Under the pieces are notes generated by a model. The model was not told the origin of the DNA, did no database searches, and was given only the letters and a program-made list of their open reading frames with translations. From the NCBI GenBank assembly GCA_037974665.1, contig CM075775.1, positions 41,008,152 through 41,072,151 on the forward strand: a DNA stretch of 64,000 nucleotides, read 5' to 3'. This DNA comes from Ehretia macrophylla (taxonomy: Eukaryota; Streptophyta; Magnoliopsida; Boraginales; Ehretiaceae). This document shows, one piece after another, positions 49,168 to 62,153 of this stretch (positions are counted from its first letter, which is position 1; each line of letters starts with the position of its first letter). The position numbers and the translations under genes are program-made.

Positions 49168-51767
49168 TGTTACGCCCCAACCCGGCCTATGAAGGTTAGA
49201 CTAGGGTGTGATCTAATCATTCAAGTCATATCTCGTACTTAATCGTTCATGAAAGTGTAACACTTAACGTTTTAGCCTAAACTCCACAATTTTTTAGAAA
49301 ACCGGCAGCATAACGGCTGTAATTGGGCTCTTTGGTTTGACCTAATTCTCTAGACGCCTCAAAATTTTCAATCTCAATTTTATTTCCAACTAAGATTACT
49401 ATTTGCCATCAATTGAAACGCCTACTAGTTATCTCGAAGTCTCATTTGATTAATAACCTAGCATGATACTATGTCTCGTTAGTTTGTTAATCCTTGTTGC
49501 AAACGTACCTGTTGATCTTAGCTTATCAATGAGTACCTGCTTAAAATTGGATAGGTTCATTTTACTTAATCCTTACCGGATACTTCATAATCCTAAGATA
49601 GATACTAGCCAATAACGATAGCAAAACGATAGCAAAACGACCATAGTAGTGTCTATCTAGTTACGAACAGTACAAGCCAAAATTAGACCCCAAATTACAA
49701 CGGGGGTCTTTTACATTACAACAACAAGCATCATAAGAAATGAAATAGTCTTCAAGCAACATATTGTTCACAAAATGGCCATAGTCAAGCAAGGCACGTA
49801 GGGCAAGCAATCATTCCAAGGAATCATCATTAGGCACGTTGTCCTCGGGTACATATTCCTGGTCTTCTTCACCTAAGATGATAAAAGAGGGTGAGTCCTT
49901 ATGAACTCAACGAGGGGGAACGAGAAATAATTTTTGAAACTCATTTTCCGGTTCAACTTATGAAAACCCTTTGCAAGCATGACATATGTCACAAGTAAGT
50001 ACATAACGTAATATAAAAGTAAAGGAACACAATTACCCGTCTTTCCTCCCCGAGGTCCTCTAGGAACCAAGCGAGAGCACTTATACACATAGTGAAAAGG
50101 ATACGGTGAGCTTTTGCTCTCAGTTCAATTTTAGTATCAGTTATTGCGGCCGGCTTCAATTCATCCCCCTATCACACCAAATGGGTGTACTCCGGATATA
50201 CCCCGAAATCCTATGACCCAACTCTCCGAGGAAGTCTAGCCCCGAAGCGAGATAGGGAATTGGACAATGGTAGTCACGGTTGCAACGGCAAGCCCGATGC
50301 CGCCCGGTGTACGTGAACGCTACCACGCTAGAATGAAAGGTTGCAACCTTGTATGCAATGCACATTTATGACATGTAATATATCACATTTGGAGAACAAC
50401 AAAGTAGGTTGCCTCCGAGCAGTCATAAGATTGAACATTGACAGTTAAAAACACGAGGCACGATATGACAAGTAAATTCACTTGAAAAGCACATGGAGTT
50501 ATATGAATATTAAACGGGCAGCCATGTAACGAATGTAAATCAAATCATATAACTCATTTCAAAGTTCACGTAATCAAATAATAAGATTATTCATCATGCA
50601 ACGACATCTACGTGGGACCGGGTGCAAGAAAGGCCTACTTATCAACATGTAATCATCGAAATCGTATTTAGGGCTATAAAGGCAACTACGGGCAGCCTAC
50701 TAAACACATAATCAAACACAATATCCAAAGGATCAACACTTAGTGAGTTTACCTAGTTACTAGGGTTTCAATTCGTGCTTACCCGTGCGATTAAACCCCA
50801 AGTCATCTCGTAATTAAGCTCAAGCCATTAATTGATTAATTCAAACACCCTCAAGAATTCAAAACAGTCCACACAACATCCAAATGCCACAATCCCAAGC
50901 ATTTAATACAACAAGGGAAGCTACGTTAATTTTCTAAGCATATCAACAGGTGAAACCCTCACTGCAATGGACTGTTTTATCACGATCATTAAGACAAGCA
51001 AACAATCTCCAATTCCAGTGAACAAGATTCCAAATTAAAGCTAAAGGAGTGAGCTAAATTCAAAAACAAACCTCGCATCATTTGGAGTTCGGGTTCAAGA
51101 GTTATAGCCAAAACAGTGAGACTATACAAAACTGTCCAGATTTGCACACATTTCAATACTTGTCATTTTTTAGGGCCTTAGGGTCAGATTTAGCCTTAGT
51201 CCATTTCTGACAAAAATGTCCAGAACTGAAAAATCTAGCCGTACACTAAATTTGATGCATTTTGGATGTAACTAGGTCAAAACTGGTTCGTTCTACAAGG
51301 TCAGTGAATCTGCCAAAACCTGCTTCATTTTTCCAGACTTTCCAGATTTGGACACATTTTGATAATTAGCCATTTTGAGGACCTTATATTCAAAATTAGC
51401 TTTGGTCTATTTCTGTGAAAAGTGTTCAGAACTGGAAAACCTAGTTACCTACCAATTTTCATGCATTTTAAACATTTTTTACCTGGTAAAAATCACATCG
51501 CACCAACAAGGCAGAAGGCTGTCACATACCCGATTTCATCTATCATCACATTCTAGCCAAATATCTTGCCATGCATGTTTACAAAAGCTCATGAACACAC
51601 ATATATCACAAGTACAGAAGTAAAGATAGACATTTAAGGGCATGCATGTGGTTTTTGAAAGCTTTCCAAGAAGTTTTAGCCCTCACCTTAGCAAGACAAC
51701 AAAGAAGATGCTCAAACACTTGGTGAAGCACAAAGTTGATCTTTTTCCTTGCTTAGCCGAGAGACAA
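49168..51767 (-). mobile_element. Minus-strand LTR fragment (subfamily B), interrupted
   Basis: It opens with TGTTACGCCCCAACCCGG (one change from the usual TGTCACG) directly after satellite CATGGGA. It follows the minus-strand LTR from its U5 end through the putative promoter (single copy of the 72-bp block, near 50030-50105), the conserved block at 50156-50365, the ~210-bp duplication (about 51110-51500) and two CATGCATG sites (about 51570 and 51640). It is cut at 51767, after GAGACAA, by a plus-strand element. The remaining U3 part should lie beyond the window. Whether this is a solo LTR or part of a full element cannot be told. Confidence 0.88.
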
Positions 51768-54700
51768 TGTAAGGCCTGACCCCAAATAATGTGTGTTACC
51801 TCGATTTACGTCTCCAGTCTTGGTTTTCGTGCATGCTTCATCATTTGTACCTTGACCTAGAATTATGTGCCCTAATCCTCGACTTACGTGCCCTGACTTC
51901 GAATTGCATGCATTACCTCGTTTTGTGTGCCCTGATCTTGAATTGCATGTCTTAACCTAGGTTTAAGAGTCGTACCTCGATTTACGTGCATTGCATTGAA
52001 TTATGTGCCTTGCATTGGTTTATGTGCATTCACCTAGGGTTGCGTTCATTTGCATTGGAATCCGTGCATTTATCTTGAAGTACGTGCCTTATCTCGTTGT
52101 TCGTGTCTACCTCGCGATTCTTGTCCCATATTGATTTATGTGCGTGTCTCGTAGTGTATGCCCTAGACATAAGAAAGCGTGCCCGCACGCTAATCAACAA
52201 AGAATCCTACACAAAGCACTAGACTATTAAATAATCCTACACAATCCACTAACCAATATTATATTCCTAATTCAAATTCTCTACAAAACCCACTAACTAA
52301 TAAAATATTCTATCACACTCAACTAACCAATAAACTATTATAAACCTACACTTATTATAATCCAAAATATACTAACTTGAATCTGAAATTTCAGATTCTC
52401 CCTTGCATTACATGGCCAAAACAAGGAAATTTGATCAACTTTGCACAATTAAATTAAAGCCTAGACAATCTATGACACATGCACTAAGCACAATGCATAA
52501 AAAATTCACCAACACCCTACCCAAGCATCTCATTTTCGACCCTCTCAATGCCATGCTTCATTTCAACTCAAAAAAAATGCTAAAGAAGACACAAAATTCA
52601 GATTCGAAAGGCTCAAGGCCAACACACACACACACACAAGCATCATTTCTCTCTCAAACTTTCTCTTTCCTCACAAACGCTCTCATTCTCTCTCCTTCTC
52701 TCTCATTTTCGACCATGGCTGCCTCTTGACCTTCCAAGACCTCAAGCATGCTCTCAACATCTCTCCCAAGCTCGGCCATAGCAGCCCAAGCAAGCAAGAA
52801 GCAAGGAAGAAGCTCCCTTTATGCATTTTGAAGAGCATTTGTGCTCGTTTGCTAAATCTTCAAGAGGTGAGGGCTAAAACTTCTTGAAAATCTTTCAAAA
52901 AACCACATGCATGCCCTTAAATGTCTATCTTTACTTATGTACTTGAGATATATGTGTGTTCATGAGCTTTTATAAACATGCATGGCAAGATTTTTGGCTA
53001 GAATGGGATGATAGATGAAATCATGTATGTGACAGCCTTCTGTTTTGTTGGTGCGAGGTGATTTTAGCTAGGTAAATGATGTTGAAAATGCGTTAAAATT
53101 GTTAGGTAACTATTTTTTCCAGTTCTGAACATTTTTCGCCGGAATAGGCCAAAGCTAATTTTGACTCTAAGGTCCTCAAAATGGCAAATTATTAAAATGT
53201 GTCCAAATCTGAAAAGTTTGGAAAAATGAAGCAGGTTTTGGCAGATTCACTGACCTTGTAGAACGAACAAGTTTTTACTTAGTAAATGACATCCAAAATG
53301 CATAAAATTTGGTGTGCTGCTATATTTTTCAGTTTTGGACATTTTTGTCTGAAATGGACTAAGGCTAAATCTTAACCTAAGGCCCTCAAAAATGACACGT
53401 ATTGAAATGTGTGCAAATCTGGACAGTTTTGTGTAGTTTCACTGTTTTGGCTATAACTATTGAACCCAAACTCCAAATGATGCGAGGTTTGTTTCTGAAT
53501 TTAGTTCACTCCTTAAGCTTTAATCTTACATCTTGTTCACTAGAATTGGAGTTTGTTTGCTTGTCTCAATGATTGTGAGAGAACAATCCATTACAGTAAG
53601 GTTTTCATCTAGTGATATGCTTAGAAAATTTATTGTAGCTTCTCTTGTTGCCTTAAATGCTTGTGATTGTGGCATTTGTATGTTGTGTGGACTGCTTTGA
53701 ATACTTGAGGGTGTTTGAATTAATCAATGCATGGCTTGAGTTTAATTATGAGATGGCTTGGGGTTTAATTACACGGGTAAGCGTGAATTGAAACCCTAGT
53801 GACTAGGTAAATTCACTAAGTTGTTGATCCTATGGATATCGTATTTAATTGTGTGATTAGTGGGCTGCCCGTAGTTTCCCTCATAGCCCTAAACATGATT
53901 TCAATGATTACATGTTGACAAATAGGCATTTCTTGCACCCGGTTCCACGTAAATATCATTGCATGTTGAATAATCCTATTATTTGATTACGTGAATTTTG
54001 AAATGAGTTAAATGACTTGATTTACATGGGTTACATGGCTGCCCATTTAATGTTCATATAACTCCATGTGCTTTTCAAGTGAAATTACTTGTCATACGTG
54101 CCTCGCTTGTTTACTTGTCAATGTGCAATCTTATGACTGCTCGGAGGCAACCTACTTTGTTGTCCTCCTAATGTGATATATTAAATGTCATAAATGTGCA
54201 TTGCATACAAGGTTGCAACCTTTCATTCTGGCGTGGTAGTGTTCACGCACACCGGGCGGCATCGGGCTTGCCGGTGCAACCGTGACTACCATTGTCCAAT
54301 TCCCTCTCTCGCTTGGGGGCTAAACTTCCTCGGAGAGTTGGGTCGTAGGATTTCGGGGTACATCCGGAGTACACCCATTTGGCGTGATAAGGGGATGATT
54401 TGAAGTCGGCCGCAACAACTGATCCTGGAAATGAACTGAGAGCAAAAGCTCACCGTATCCTTTTCACTTTGTGTATAAGTACTCTCGCTTGGTTGCTAGA
54501 GGACCTCGGGGAGGAAAGACGGGTAATTGTGTTATTTTACTATTATATTACATTATGTACTTACTTATGACATATGTCATGCTTGCAAAGGGTTTTCATA
54601 AGTTGAACCGAAAAATGAGTTTCCAAACTTATTTCTCGTTCCTCCTCGCTGAGTTCATAAGGACTCACCCTCTTTTATCATCTCAGGTGAAGAAGACCAG

Positions 54701-55180
54701 GAACAGGTACCCGAGGACGACGTGCCTAATGTTGATTCCTTGGAACGATTGCTTGTCCTATGTGCCTTACTTGACTATGGCCATTTTGTGAACGATATGT
54801 TGCTTGAAGACTATTTCTTATGTTGCTTGTTGATGTAATTGACCCCGTTGTAATTTGGGTCTACTTTTGGATTGTACTATCTATAACCGGACAAACTCTT
54901 TATTTGGTCGTTTGCTTTCGTTTTCTTAATTAGTAGTTACCGTAGGTATTTAAACCACTAGATGAACAATCAACTAAGTTAATTCTATCTAATTTCCCTT
55001 AGGTGCTCATTTGTAAACTAAAAGATAATAGGTACTTGCATGATAGGAAATTGACAAATAAACGGGAGTTCTAGGCTAACGTAAGCATTAATCATAGTGA
55101 AACAGTTAAGGACGTAAAATAACGATAATGATTAGCTCACACCCTAGTCTAGCCTCTATAGGTCGGGTTGGGACGTGACA
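51768..55180 (+). mobile_element. 5' LTR of the interrupted plus-strand element (3413 bp)
   Basis: It begins TGTAAGGCCTGACC and ends GGGACGTGACA. It holds the 20-bp array (51785-52195), a short (CA)n run near 52623, a CT-rich stretch (52645-52710), two CATGCATG sites (about 52906 and 52980), the ~210-bp duplication (about 53030-53440), the conserved block with a 69-codon frame (54194-54403) and a single promoter block (about 54475-54530). Near 55064 about 190 bp are missing relative to 40272-40464: AAATAAAC joins GGGAGTTCTAGG. Confidence 0.9.
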
Positions 55181-55192
55181 CCCTTAGAAGAA

Positions 55193-55204
55193 TGGTATCA
55201 GAGC
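55193..55204 (+). other. Primer binding site for initiator Met-tRNA
   Basis: TGGTATCAGAGC, 12 bp after the LTR end, identical to the site at 33891. Confidence 0.92.
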
Positions 55205-55358
55205 TTAGTTTGCTAAATAGACGTTAGTCGGGTTCAACTCTTGGACCATGGGTAGAAGCCCTAAGATAATTTTAATGTCTTGTTATATGTGTTAATGTGT
55301 GTTAATATGCTTTAATTGCTTTGTGCATTGAATATCATGTGCCTTTGTGGACCATATG

Positions 55359-58300
55359 TGTCACGCCCCAACCCAGCCTATAAAGGTTAGACTAGGGTGT
55401 GATCTAAACATTCAAGTCCTTTCATGTACTAAATCGTTCAAGGAGGTTTAGCACTTAACGTTTTATCCTAGACTCTAATATTTCCCAAAAAACCGGTAGC
55501 ATAACGGCTGTAATTGGGCTCTTTGGTTTGACCTAGTTCCCTAAATAACTCAAAATTTACCATCTCAAATTCATTTCCAACTAAGATTACTATTTACCAT
55601 CAATTGAATTGCCTATTGGATATTTCGACGTCTCGTTTGATGTATAACCTAGCATGATACTATGTCTCGTTTGTTTATTTATCCTCGTTACAAGAGTACT
55701 TGTTGATCTTAGCTTAATAGCGAGTACCTGTTTAAGATTGGATAAGTTCATTTACTTAGTCCCTAACTAGTACGTCATAACCTATGATAGATACTAGCGG
55801 TAATAATAGCCAAAAATAATCATAGTAGTGTCTAGCATCAGTCTACTTAATACCAGTACAAACCAAAATTAGACCCCAAATTACAACGGGGGCCTTTTAT
55901 ATTAGAGATAACAAGCAACAAAAAATAGATAGTCTTCAAGTTGCACAGAGTTCACAAGTAGCCACATTCAAGCAAAGCAAACAATGACAGGCAATCACTC
56001 CAGGGGTTCATCGATAAGCACGTTGTCCTCGGGTACCTGTACCTGTTCTTCTTCACCTGAGATGATAAAAGAGGGTGAGTCCTTATGAACTCAGCGAGGG
56101 GGAACGAGAAATAGGTTTTGAAACTCATTTTCAGGTTCAACTTATGAAAATCCTTTTACAAGCATGAATATAATAATAATATAAAGTAAGGGAACAGAAA
56201 TACCAGTCTTTCCTCCCCAAGGTTCTCTAGGAACCAAGCGAGAATACTTACATATAAGTACAGGAACAGGAATACCAGTCTTTCCTCCCCGAGGTTCTAT
56301 AGGAACCAAGCGAGAGTACTTATACACATAGTAAAAGGATACAGTGAGCTTTTGCTCTCAAATCAGTTTCAGAATCAGAAGTTGCGGCCGACTTCAAATA
56401 ACCCCAAAACACGCCAGGTGGGTGTACTCCGAATGTACCCCAAAATCCTACGACCCAACTCTCCGAGGATGGAATGCCAAGCGAGAGAGGGAATTGGACC
56501 ATGGGAGTCACGGTAGTACCGGCAAGCCCTATGCCGCCCCGCGTGCGTGAAGCACTACCATGCCACACTGAAAGGTTGCACCCTCGTATGCAATGCACAT
56601 TTATAACATTTGACATATCACATTAGGAGGACAACAAAGTAGCTCGCCTCTGAGCAGTTATAAGATCGCACGTTGTCAAGTAGTCAAACAAGGCACGATA
56701 AGACAAGTAATTTCACTTGAAAGGCATATAAAGCCATATGAACATTAAACGGGCAGCCATGCAACACATGCAAGTCAAGTCATAGAACTCATTTCGAAGT
56801 CCACGTAATCAAGTGATACGATTATTCAACATGCAACAACATCTACGTGGGTTTGGTTGCAAGAAAAGCTTATTTGACAACATGCAATGGTCAAAATCAC
56901 ATTCGAAGTTATAAGACATTTATGGGCAGCCCAGTAAGCATATAATTTCCACAAAATAGCCAAATAATCAACACTTAACAAGACTACCTAGCCATTAGGG
57001 TTTCCATTTCATGCTTAACCGTGTGATTAAACCCTAAGTCAACTCAAAATCATTCTCAAGTCATGCATCATTCAATTCAAACATCTTCAAGTACTCAAAA
57101 CAGTCCACACAACTGCCCAACACCACAATTCCAAGCAATTAGTACCACAAGAGAGGTTACAACAATTTTCCAAGCATATATAACTAAATGAAACCCTTAC
57201 TGCAATAGGCTGTTTTCTCACAATCAATAGGATAATCAAACAATCCCCAAATCCAGTAAATAAGATGTCAAATTAAAGCATAAGAAGTTAAATAAAATCA
57301 GAAACAAACCTTGCATCAATTGGAGTTCGGAATCATTAGATATAGCCGAAACAGCGAGATAGCACAAAACTGTCCAAATTTGCATACATTTCGATAATTG
57401 ATGTTTTTGAGGTCCTTAGGGTCAGATTCAGCCTTAGTCCATTTCTGACAAAAATGTCCATAACTGACAAATATATAAGCACACCAATTTTCATGCATTT
57501 TGGAAATCATTAACTAAGTAAAATCTGATTCGTTCTACAAGGTCAGTGCATCTGCCAAAACCTGCTTCATTTTTCCAGATTTCCAGATTTGGACACATTT
57601 TAAAGATTTGCCATTTTGAGGACCCTAGAGTCAAAAGTAGCTTAGGCCTATTTCAGGGAAAAATGTTCAGAACTGTCCAAAATAGTCACCTACCAATTTT
57701 CAAGAATTTTCAACATCATTTTCCTAGCCAAAATTACCTCGAAACAGAATGGTCAGAGAGCTGTCAACAATTCGACTTCACCTAGCATCATTTTCAAGCC
57801 AAGATCTTGCCATGCATGGTTGTTTAAGCTTATGAACGAACATATAACTCAAGTACAGAAGCAAATACACACATTTATGAGCACGCATGTGGATTTTTGA
57901 AGAGTTTTCAAAAGGTTTTAGCCCTCACCTTAGCAATCAACCACAACGATGCTCAAAAACCTTGTTGAAGCTCAAATCTTCTCTTTTCCTTTGCCTAGCC
58001 GAAATCCCAACTAGCTTTTCTCTATTTTTCCTAGCTTAGTGATCAATCTCTTAGCACATGCATGAGGTTAGAACATGAAGAAAAGAAATGGATGCCAAGA
58101 AGCTTACCTAGGCCGAATAGAGTCTTCAATGCACATGCATGTGTGATTTTCACTTCCTAGCTAGCTCGGTTGAGGTTCTTTGCTTGTGGCTTGCTTGGTT
58201 TAGCTATGGTGTGAAGAAGAGAAGCTATGGAGGTAGAGAACTCAGCCAAAACCGAAATGGAGAGAGAAAATGAGAGGGAAGTGAGAGAAATTGAAAGGAA

Positions 58301-59267
58301 ATGAGAGAATATGACAAAAGTGATGGCTTTGCAATTTTTTTTGAGCATATGGTCGGCCTTGGGCATACAAATTCAGACTTTTTGTGTCTTCAAGATGGAA
58401 TTTTGAAATGTTAGCATGGGCATGAAGCACTTGGTCGAAAATGGTGTGCATTGGGTAGGGTTTTGGGGCTATTTTATGCCTAGTGTCTTGTGTGTGTGTC
58501 ATAGTTTGTCTAGGACTAATTTTTTATGCATTTGTGTCATAGAATTGTCATAGGAATGTTGGAAAATTAGGGAATCTAGGTAGAATAAAAAAATAGGAAT
58601 GTTTGTTGATGAGTTAAATTATGAATAGAATAATAGATAGTGGGAAATATAGGAATAGTTTAGTATTATTTTTATTGTTAGTGGAGTTTGTAGAGAATTT
58701 GAATTAGGAATATAATATTGGTTAGTGGATTGTGTAAGATTATTTTAGTGTCTAGTGCTTTGTGTAAGATTCTTTCTTGATTAGCGTGGTAGCACGAATT
58801 CCTAGATCTAGGGCACGAATTACGAGGTAGACACGAACTACGAGGTACAACACGTATTTCAAGACTAAGGCACATACTTCAAGATAAGTGCACGGATTCT
58901 AATGCTAACACATGCAACCCTAGGTGAATGAACGTAGATCACAATAAGGCACGTAATTCAATGCAATACACGTAATTCAAGACACGACTCTTAAACCTAG
59001 GTTAAAGCACGTAGTTCAAGGTTAATGCACACGAAACGAAAAGACACACGCAAATCAAGGTCTCGCTCGTAAATTAAGGTCATGGCATGTTTATCTAGGT
59101 ATCACACGTATATCGAGGATTAGGGAACATAATTCTAGGTTAAAGCATGTATAACGAGGCATGCATGAAAACCAAGACAGGGCATGTAATCCAAGGTTAG
59201 TCATATAATTTTAGGTCTAAGGCGCGCAAATCGAGGTAGGACACGTTATTCGGGGTCGGGCCTCACA
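55359..59267 (-). mobile_element. 3' LTR of the minus-strand element (3909 bp)
   Basis: Plus-strand text opens TGTCACGCCCCAACCC and closes GTCGGGCCTCACA. It contains the promoter duplication (56191-56334), the ~210-bp duplication (about 57340-57760), CATGCATG sites near 57812, 58058 and 58133, a GA-rich tract (58258-58310) and the 20-bp array (58790-59262). It is the longest LTR in the window. Short open frames across it, such as 56320-56616 minus, are not conserved in frame with subfamily B. Confidence 0.92.
56191..56334 (-). promoter_or_regulatory. 72-bp tandem duplication at putative core promoter
   Basis: Copies start at GGAACAGAAATACCAG (56191) and GGAACAGGAATACCAG (56263). Each holds CCTCCCC, CTAGGAACCAAGCGAGA and a TATA-like stretch. 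The period is exactly 72 bp. Confidence 0.8.
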
Positions 59268-59280
59268 TCCTCCCCTCCTT
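59268..59280 (-). other. Polypurine tract (minus strand)
   Basis: TCCTCCCCTCCTT on the plus strand, the reverse complement of AAGGAGGGGAGGA, adjoining the 3' LTR. GAATTTCGTCCCGAAATTC follows, matching the plus-strand element. Confidence 0.93.
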
Positions 59281-62127
59281 AAAAGAATTTCGTCCCGAAA
59301 TTCATTCTTACTTGTTAAGGTCATTTAGACGGATTCCGACCATTGTTATTTTCTAACTTCGGGTCGTCCTTTGCTCTGTGATCTCTCTTACCACAACCAA
59401 TTCACTTCCTAGCTTTCTCCAATCATTTAATTCGGTGTGACCCTTACATTTACAGTTCGTTCCTTTGAACAACTCTATTTTCTCCAATTGATCTTAAGGT
59501 CGAGTTCATTAACTAAGGTTAGAATCTCCAAACATAGTCATCAAAGCTGTACCGGTATTCTAACAATATAACTGTAACTCCAAAATCATGGCTCATGTTG
59601 TATCAATCTCGCATTCATACCTCAAAAGGAATATCACAATAATTCCATGATCCTAGGGTAACATACACTAATTTCAAGATGATAGGTCTATATCCGATTT
59701 ACATATCATATCTACTAGCTTCAAATTGTTAGCATGTAAGACATACATATGTTGTGGATTATTTTCACGATACGACCCTATTTTTAGGAAGAACTCACCA
59801 AGCAACTAATCCATCTCAAATCGTCATCTATCGGTAGTATCATAGTTCTTATCTTGAAGGTACATTGGATTAGTAAATCTTCTAATGACTAGTCTCCCAA
59901 TTACAGGCTCTTATTCACTAATCTCCTTTCCCGGCTTTGTTAACCTTCACGCTCATAATCAACGGGAAAGACCGTTGAGATTCATTAAACTCAAATTCTA
60001 AGGTTTATCAAGTATCACCAACAGATTGTCATCGAAATTGCATAGGTAAACTAATCATGTAGCACTAGTTCAACTTTTCAAGTAAGCTTCATCAGCTTGT
60101 GATCCACAATTTATTTCCTTATTCAAGTCTCTATTTTCAAGTCACAAGGCTTCAGAATTTTCTTTTAATCTTATCCAAAACTCCTAAGACGAATAGCTTC
60201 AACCTTAAATAAACTCCACTCACTTCCATCCAAGGTTACGTCATACTTAAGAAGACAATGGTCCTACTTACTTAGCGACCTAGTCATCCCTTTGAACACT
60301 TAATGCCCGCCAATATATCTTCAACATTAATGTTACTAAGCTGGGTTCATCGCCATGTAAGTGATATCAATGCTCCACTAGGTTACCGGCCATACAGCAA
60401 CAATCCTAGGACTATAAATGGGTACCGAAATGACCGAGCTCATAAAATACTTACACGAGATAACTTCAAGGTTGTATCAATATAAGAATTATGACCATGA
60501 GGCATCCTTCAACGTAACCTAATACACTTCAAAAGTAATCAACTACTTATTTAACTATCACTACAAGATTCACCCTCTGTTCAACAACCACGATTCGAGG
60601 TCTACCAACTGCTAGTTTCTAGAAGTGAAATGGTGCACATAAATACGGTTGTCTAATAGTAGTCTCTCGGGTCATTATGACTCTAATTCATATCTATCTT
60701 AACTATATGAAATCTTACTCTTCTCATTTACATGTTCAACTAGCTAAGAGCATCAAGACTCATCGACCTTAGGTCCTAGGGTTCACCATGAATCATCATG
60801 CATACTCACTATTAGCTATTTAAGATTACTAATCATACCCTAACGACTCCACTTTGTAACCGAATGCTTTAATCTCATTTACATGGTTTATATATTAGGT
60901 CTATCGATAATACTTAGGGATATATGCTTCCTAATATCCTTTAGGGTATCCAAATAACGAGTGTATAGATTGACTTACTTGCATAATTACAACTAAATCC
61001 GAGAGGCACCAAATTAACACCATGATTCTAAATATCACCGATATCCAACTTAGGACCTTTAGCAACATTAGTCATCTAATGCATAATTCAATACCTTACA
61101 CTTCTATCTGACCTAACATTTTAGGTGCAGTTTTCCAAACACGAGTTATAGCTACATGAATTCCTTGATTTCAACATTGCTATACCTTGTTACACTAAAG
61201 ATTCATCAACCTTGTTAAACTCAGTCTCCAAAGTTGCCTACATGTCTTGAGGTTATCCATTGTTAAGTTACTTAAACACACTATTCATGCCTCAACAATC
61301 TAACCCCTATCATCAATTTTCACGAATTCATCTCTTAATTTCTAGGTCATGATCTCAACATTTAGTGGACTTGAAACTCGCTAGTATACAGCATATCAGA
61401 TTCATCAATGCTTAATTCCAATCAAGTAAGGATTCAATCATTTAAACAATCTATTACACCAATTCAAGATATAAGAATTTGAGTCAAAAGCATCTCTTAA
61501 GTAAACTTCCATTATAAGCATATGAATATATATATGCTACTCCACATGTCCAATAGTATACTCTTATACCTAAGGAAAGTTGTATGTCCTTAACATTTAT
61601 ACTTGAACCATAATTAGAAGAACGGTTTAACAGAATCAAGAACTCTATGGCTATAAAATTGATAACTTAATCACAGGCATGTGTATTCCAAAGACAAGGA
61701 GATAACTTTACCTCAACAATTATACCCGTGCTACGCATTTTATACATATGCATATCCAATAATACATACTATCCATCGAGTACCTGTGAAGATGCCAGAA
61801 ATCTCTAACCGAGACTTTTCGTTCTTCCAGCATGAATTCACTTTCCTGAAAGTTCTAATCCTAACTATCTATGTGTATAAACAGTCATTCATGGTTATAT
61901 AACATGCACATGTATCAAGGAAGGAGTATAAAAGCATGCATTCATCATTGAGGACGTGTCGGTATGCATGATACATAATGCATATAGTCCACAAAGGCAC
62001 ATAATATTCAATGCACAAAGCAATTAAAGCACATATTAACACATATAAACAAGACATCATAATTACCTTAGGGCTTCTACCCATGGTCCGAGAGTTGAAC
62101 ACGACTAATGCCTAGTTACTAAACTAA

Positions 62128-62139
62128 GCTCTGATACCA
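62128..62139 (-). other. Primer binding site for initiator Met-tRNA (minus strand)
   Basis: GCTCTGATACCA on the plus strand, the reverse complement of TGGTATCAGAGC, 14 bp from the 5' LTR edge at 62154. Confidence 0.92.
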
Positions 62140-62153
62140 TTCTAATTATAAGG

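Larger units (their letters stand above)
51768..55358 (+). mobile_element. Plus-strand LTR element, 5' part (subfamily B), interrupted
   Basis: It consists of a 5' LTR (51768-55180), a primer site (55193) and the first 178 bp of internal sequence, including GGACCATGGGTAGAAGCCC. It inserted into the minus-strand LTR at 49168-51767; the 5 bases before it are GACAA, whose duplicate should lie at its far end outside the window. The internal sequence stops at GGACCATATG (55358), where another element begins; the continuing sequence in the complete element is at about 34046-34058. Confidence 0.9.
59268..62153 (-). mobile_element. Internal region without coding capacity (2886 bp)
   Basis: Homologous over its length to 33878-36796 and likewise without gag or pol. 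The longest shared open frame, 60303-60485 on the plus strand, is antisense to the element and matches 35571-35762 (minus) over about 60 codons with few changes. Since the surrounding non-coding DNA is about equally similar, this is not evidence of a gene. Confidence 0.85.

Noticed and set aside
53810-53830. Telomere-like words (TAGGGTTT, CCCTAG) in LTR regions
   Set aside because: They occur singly, as in the CCTAG/TAGGGTTTC phrases, and never as a tandem telomeric run.
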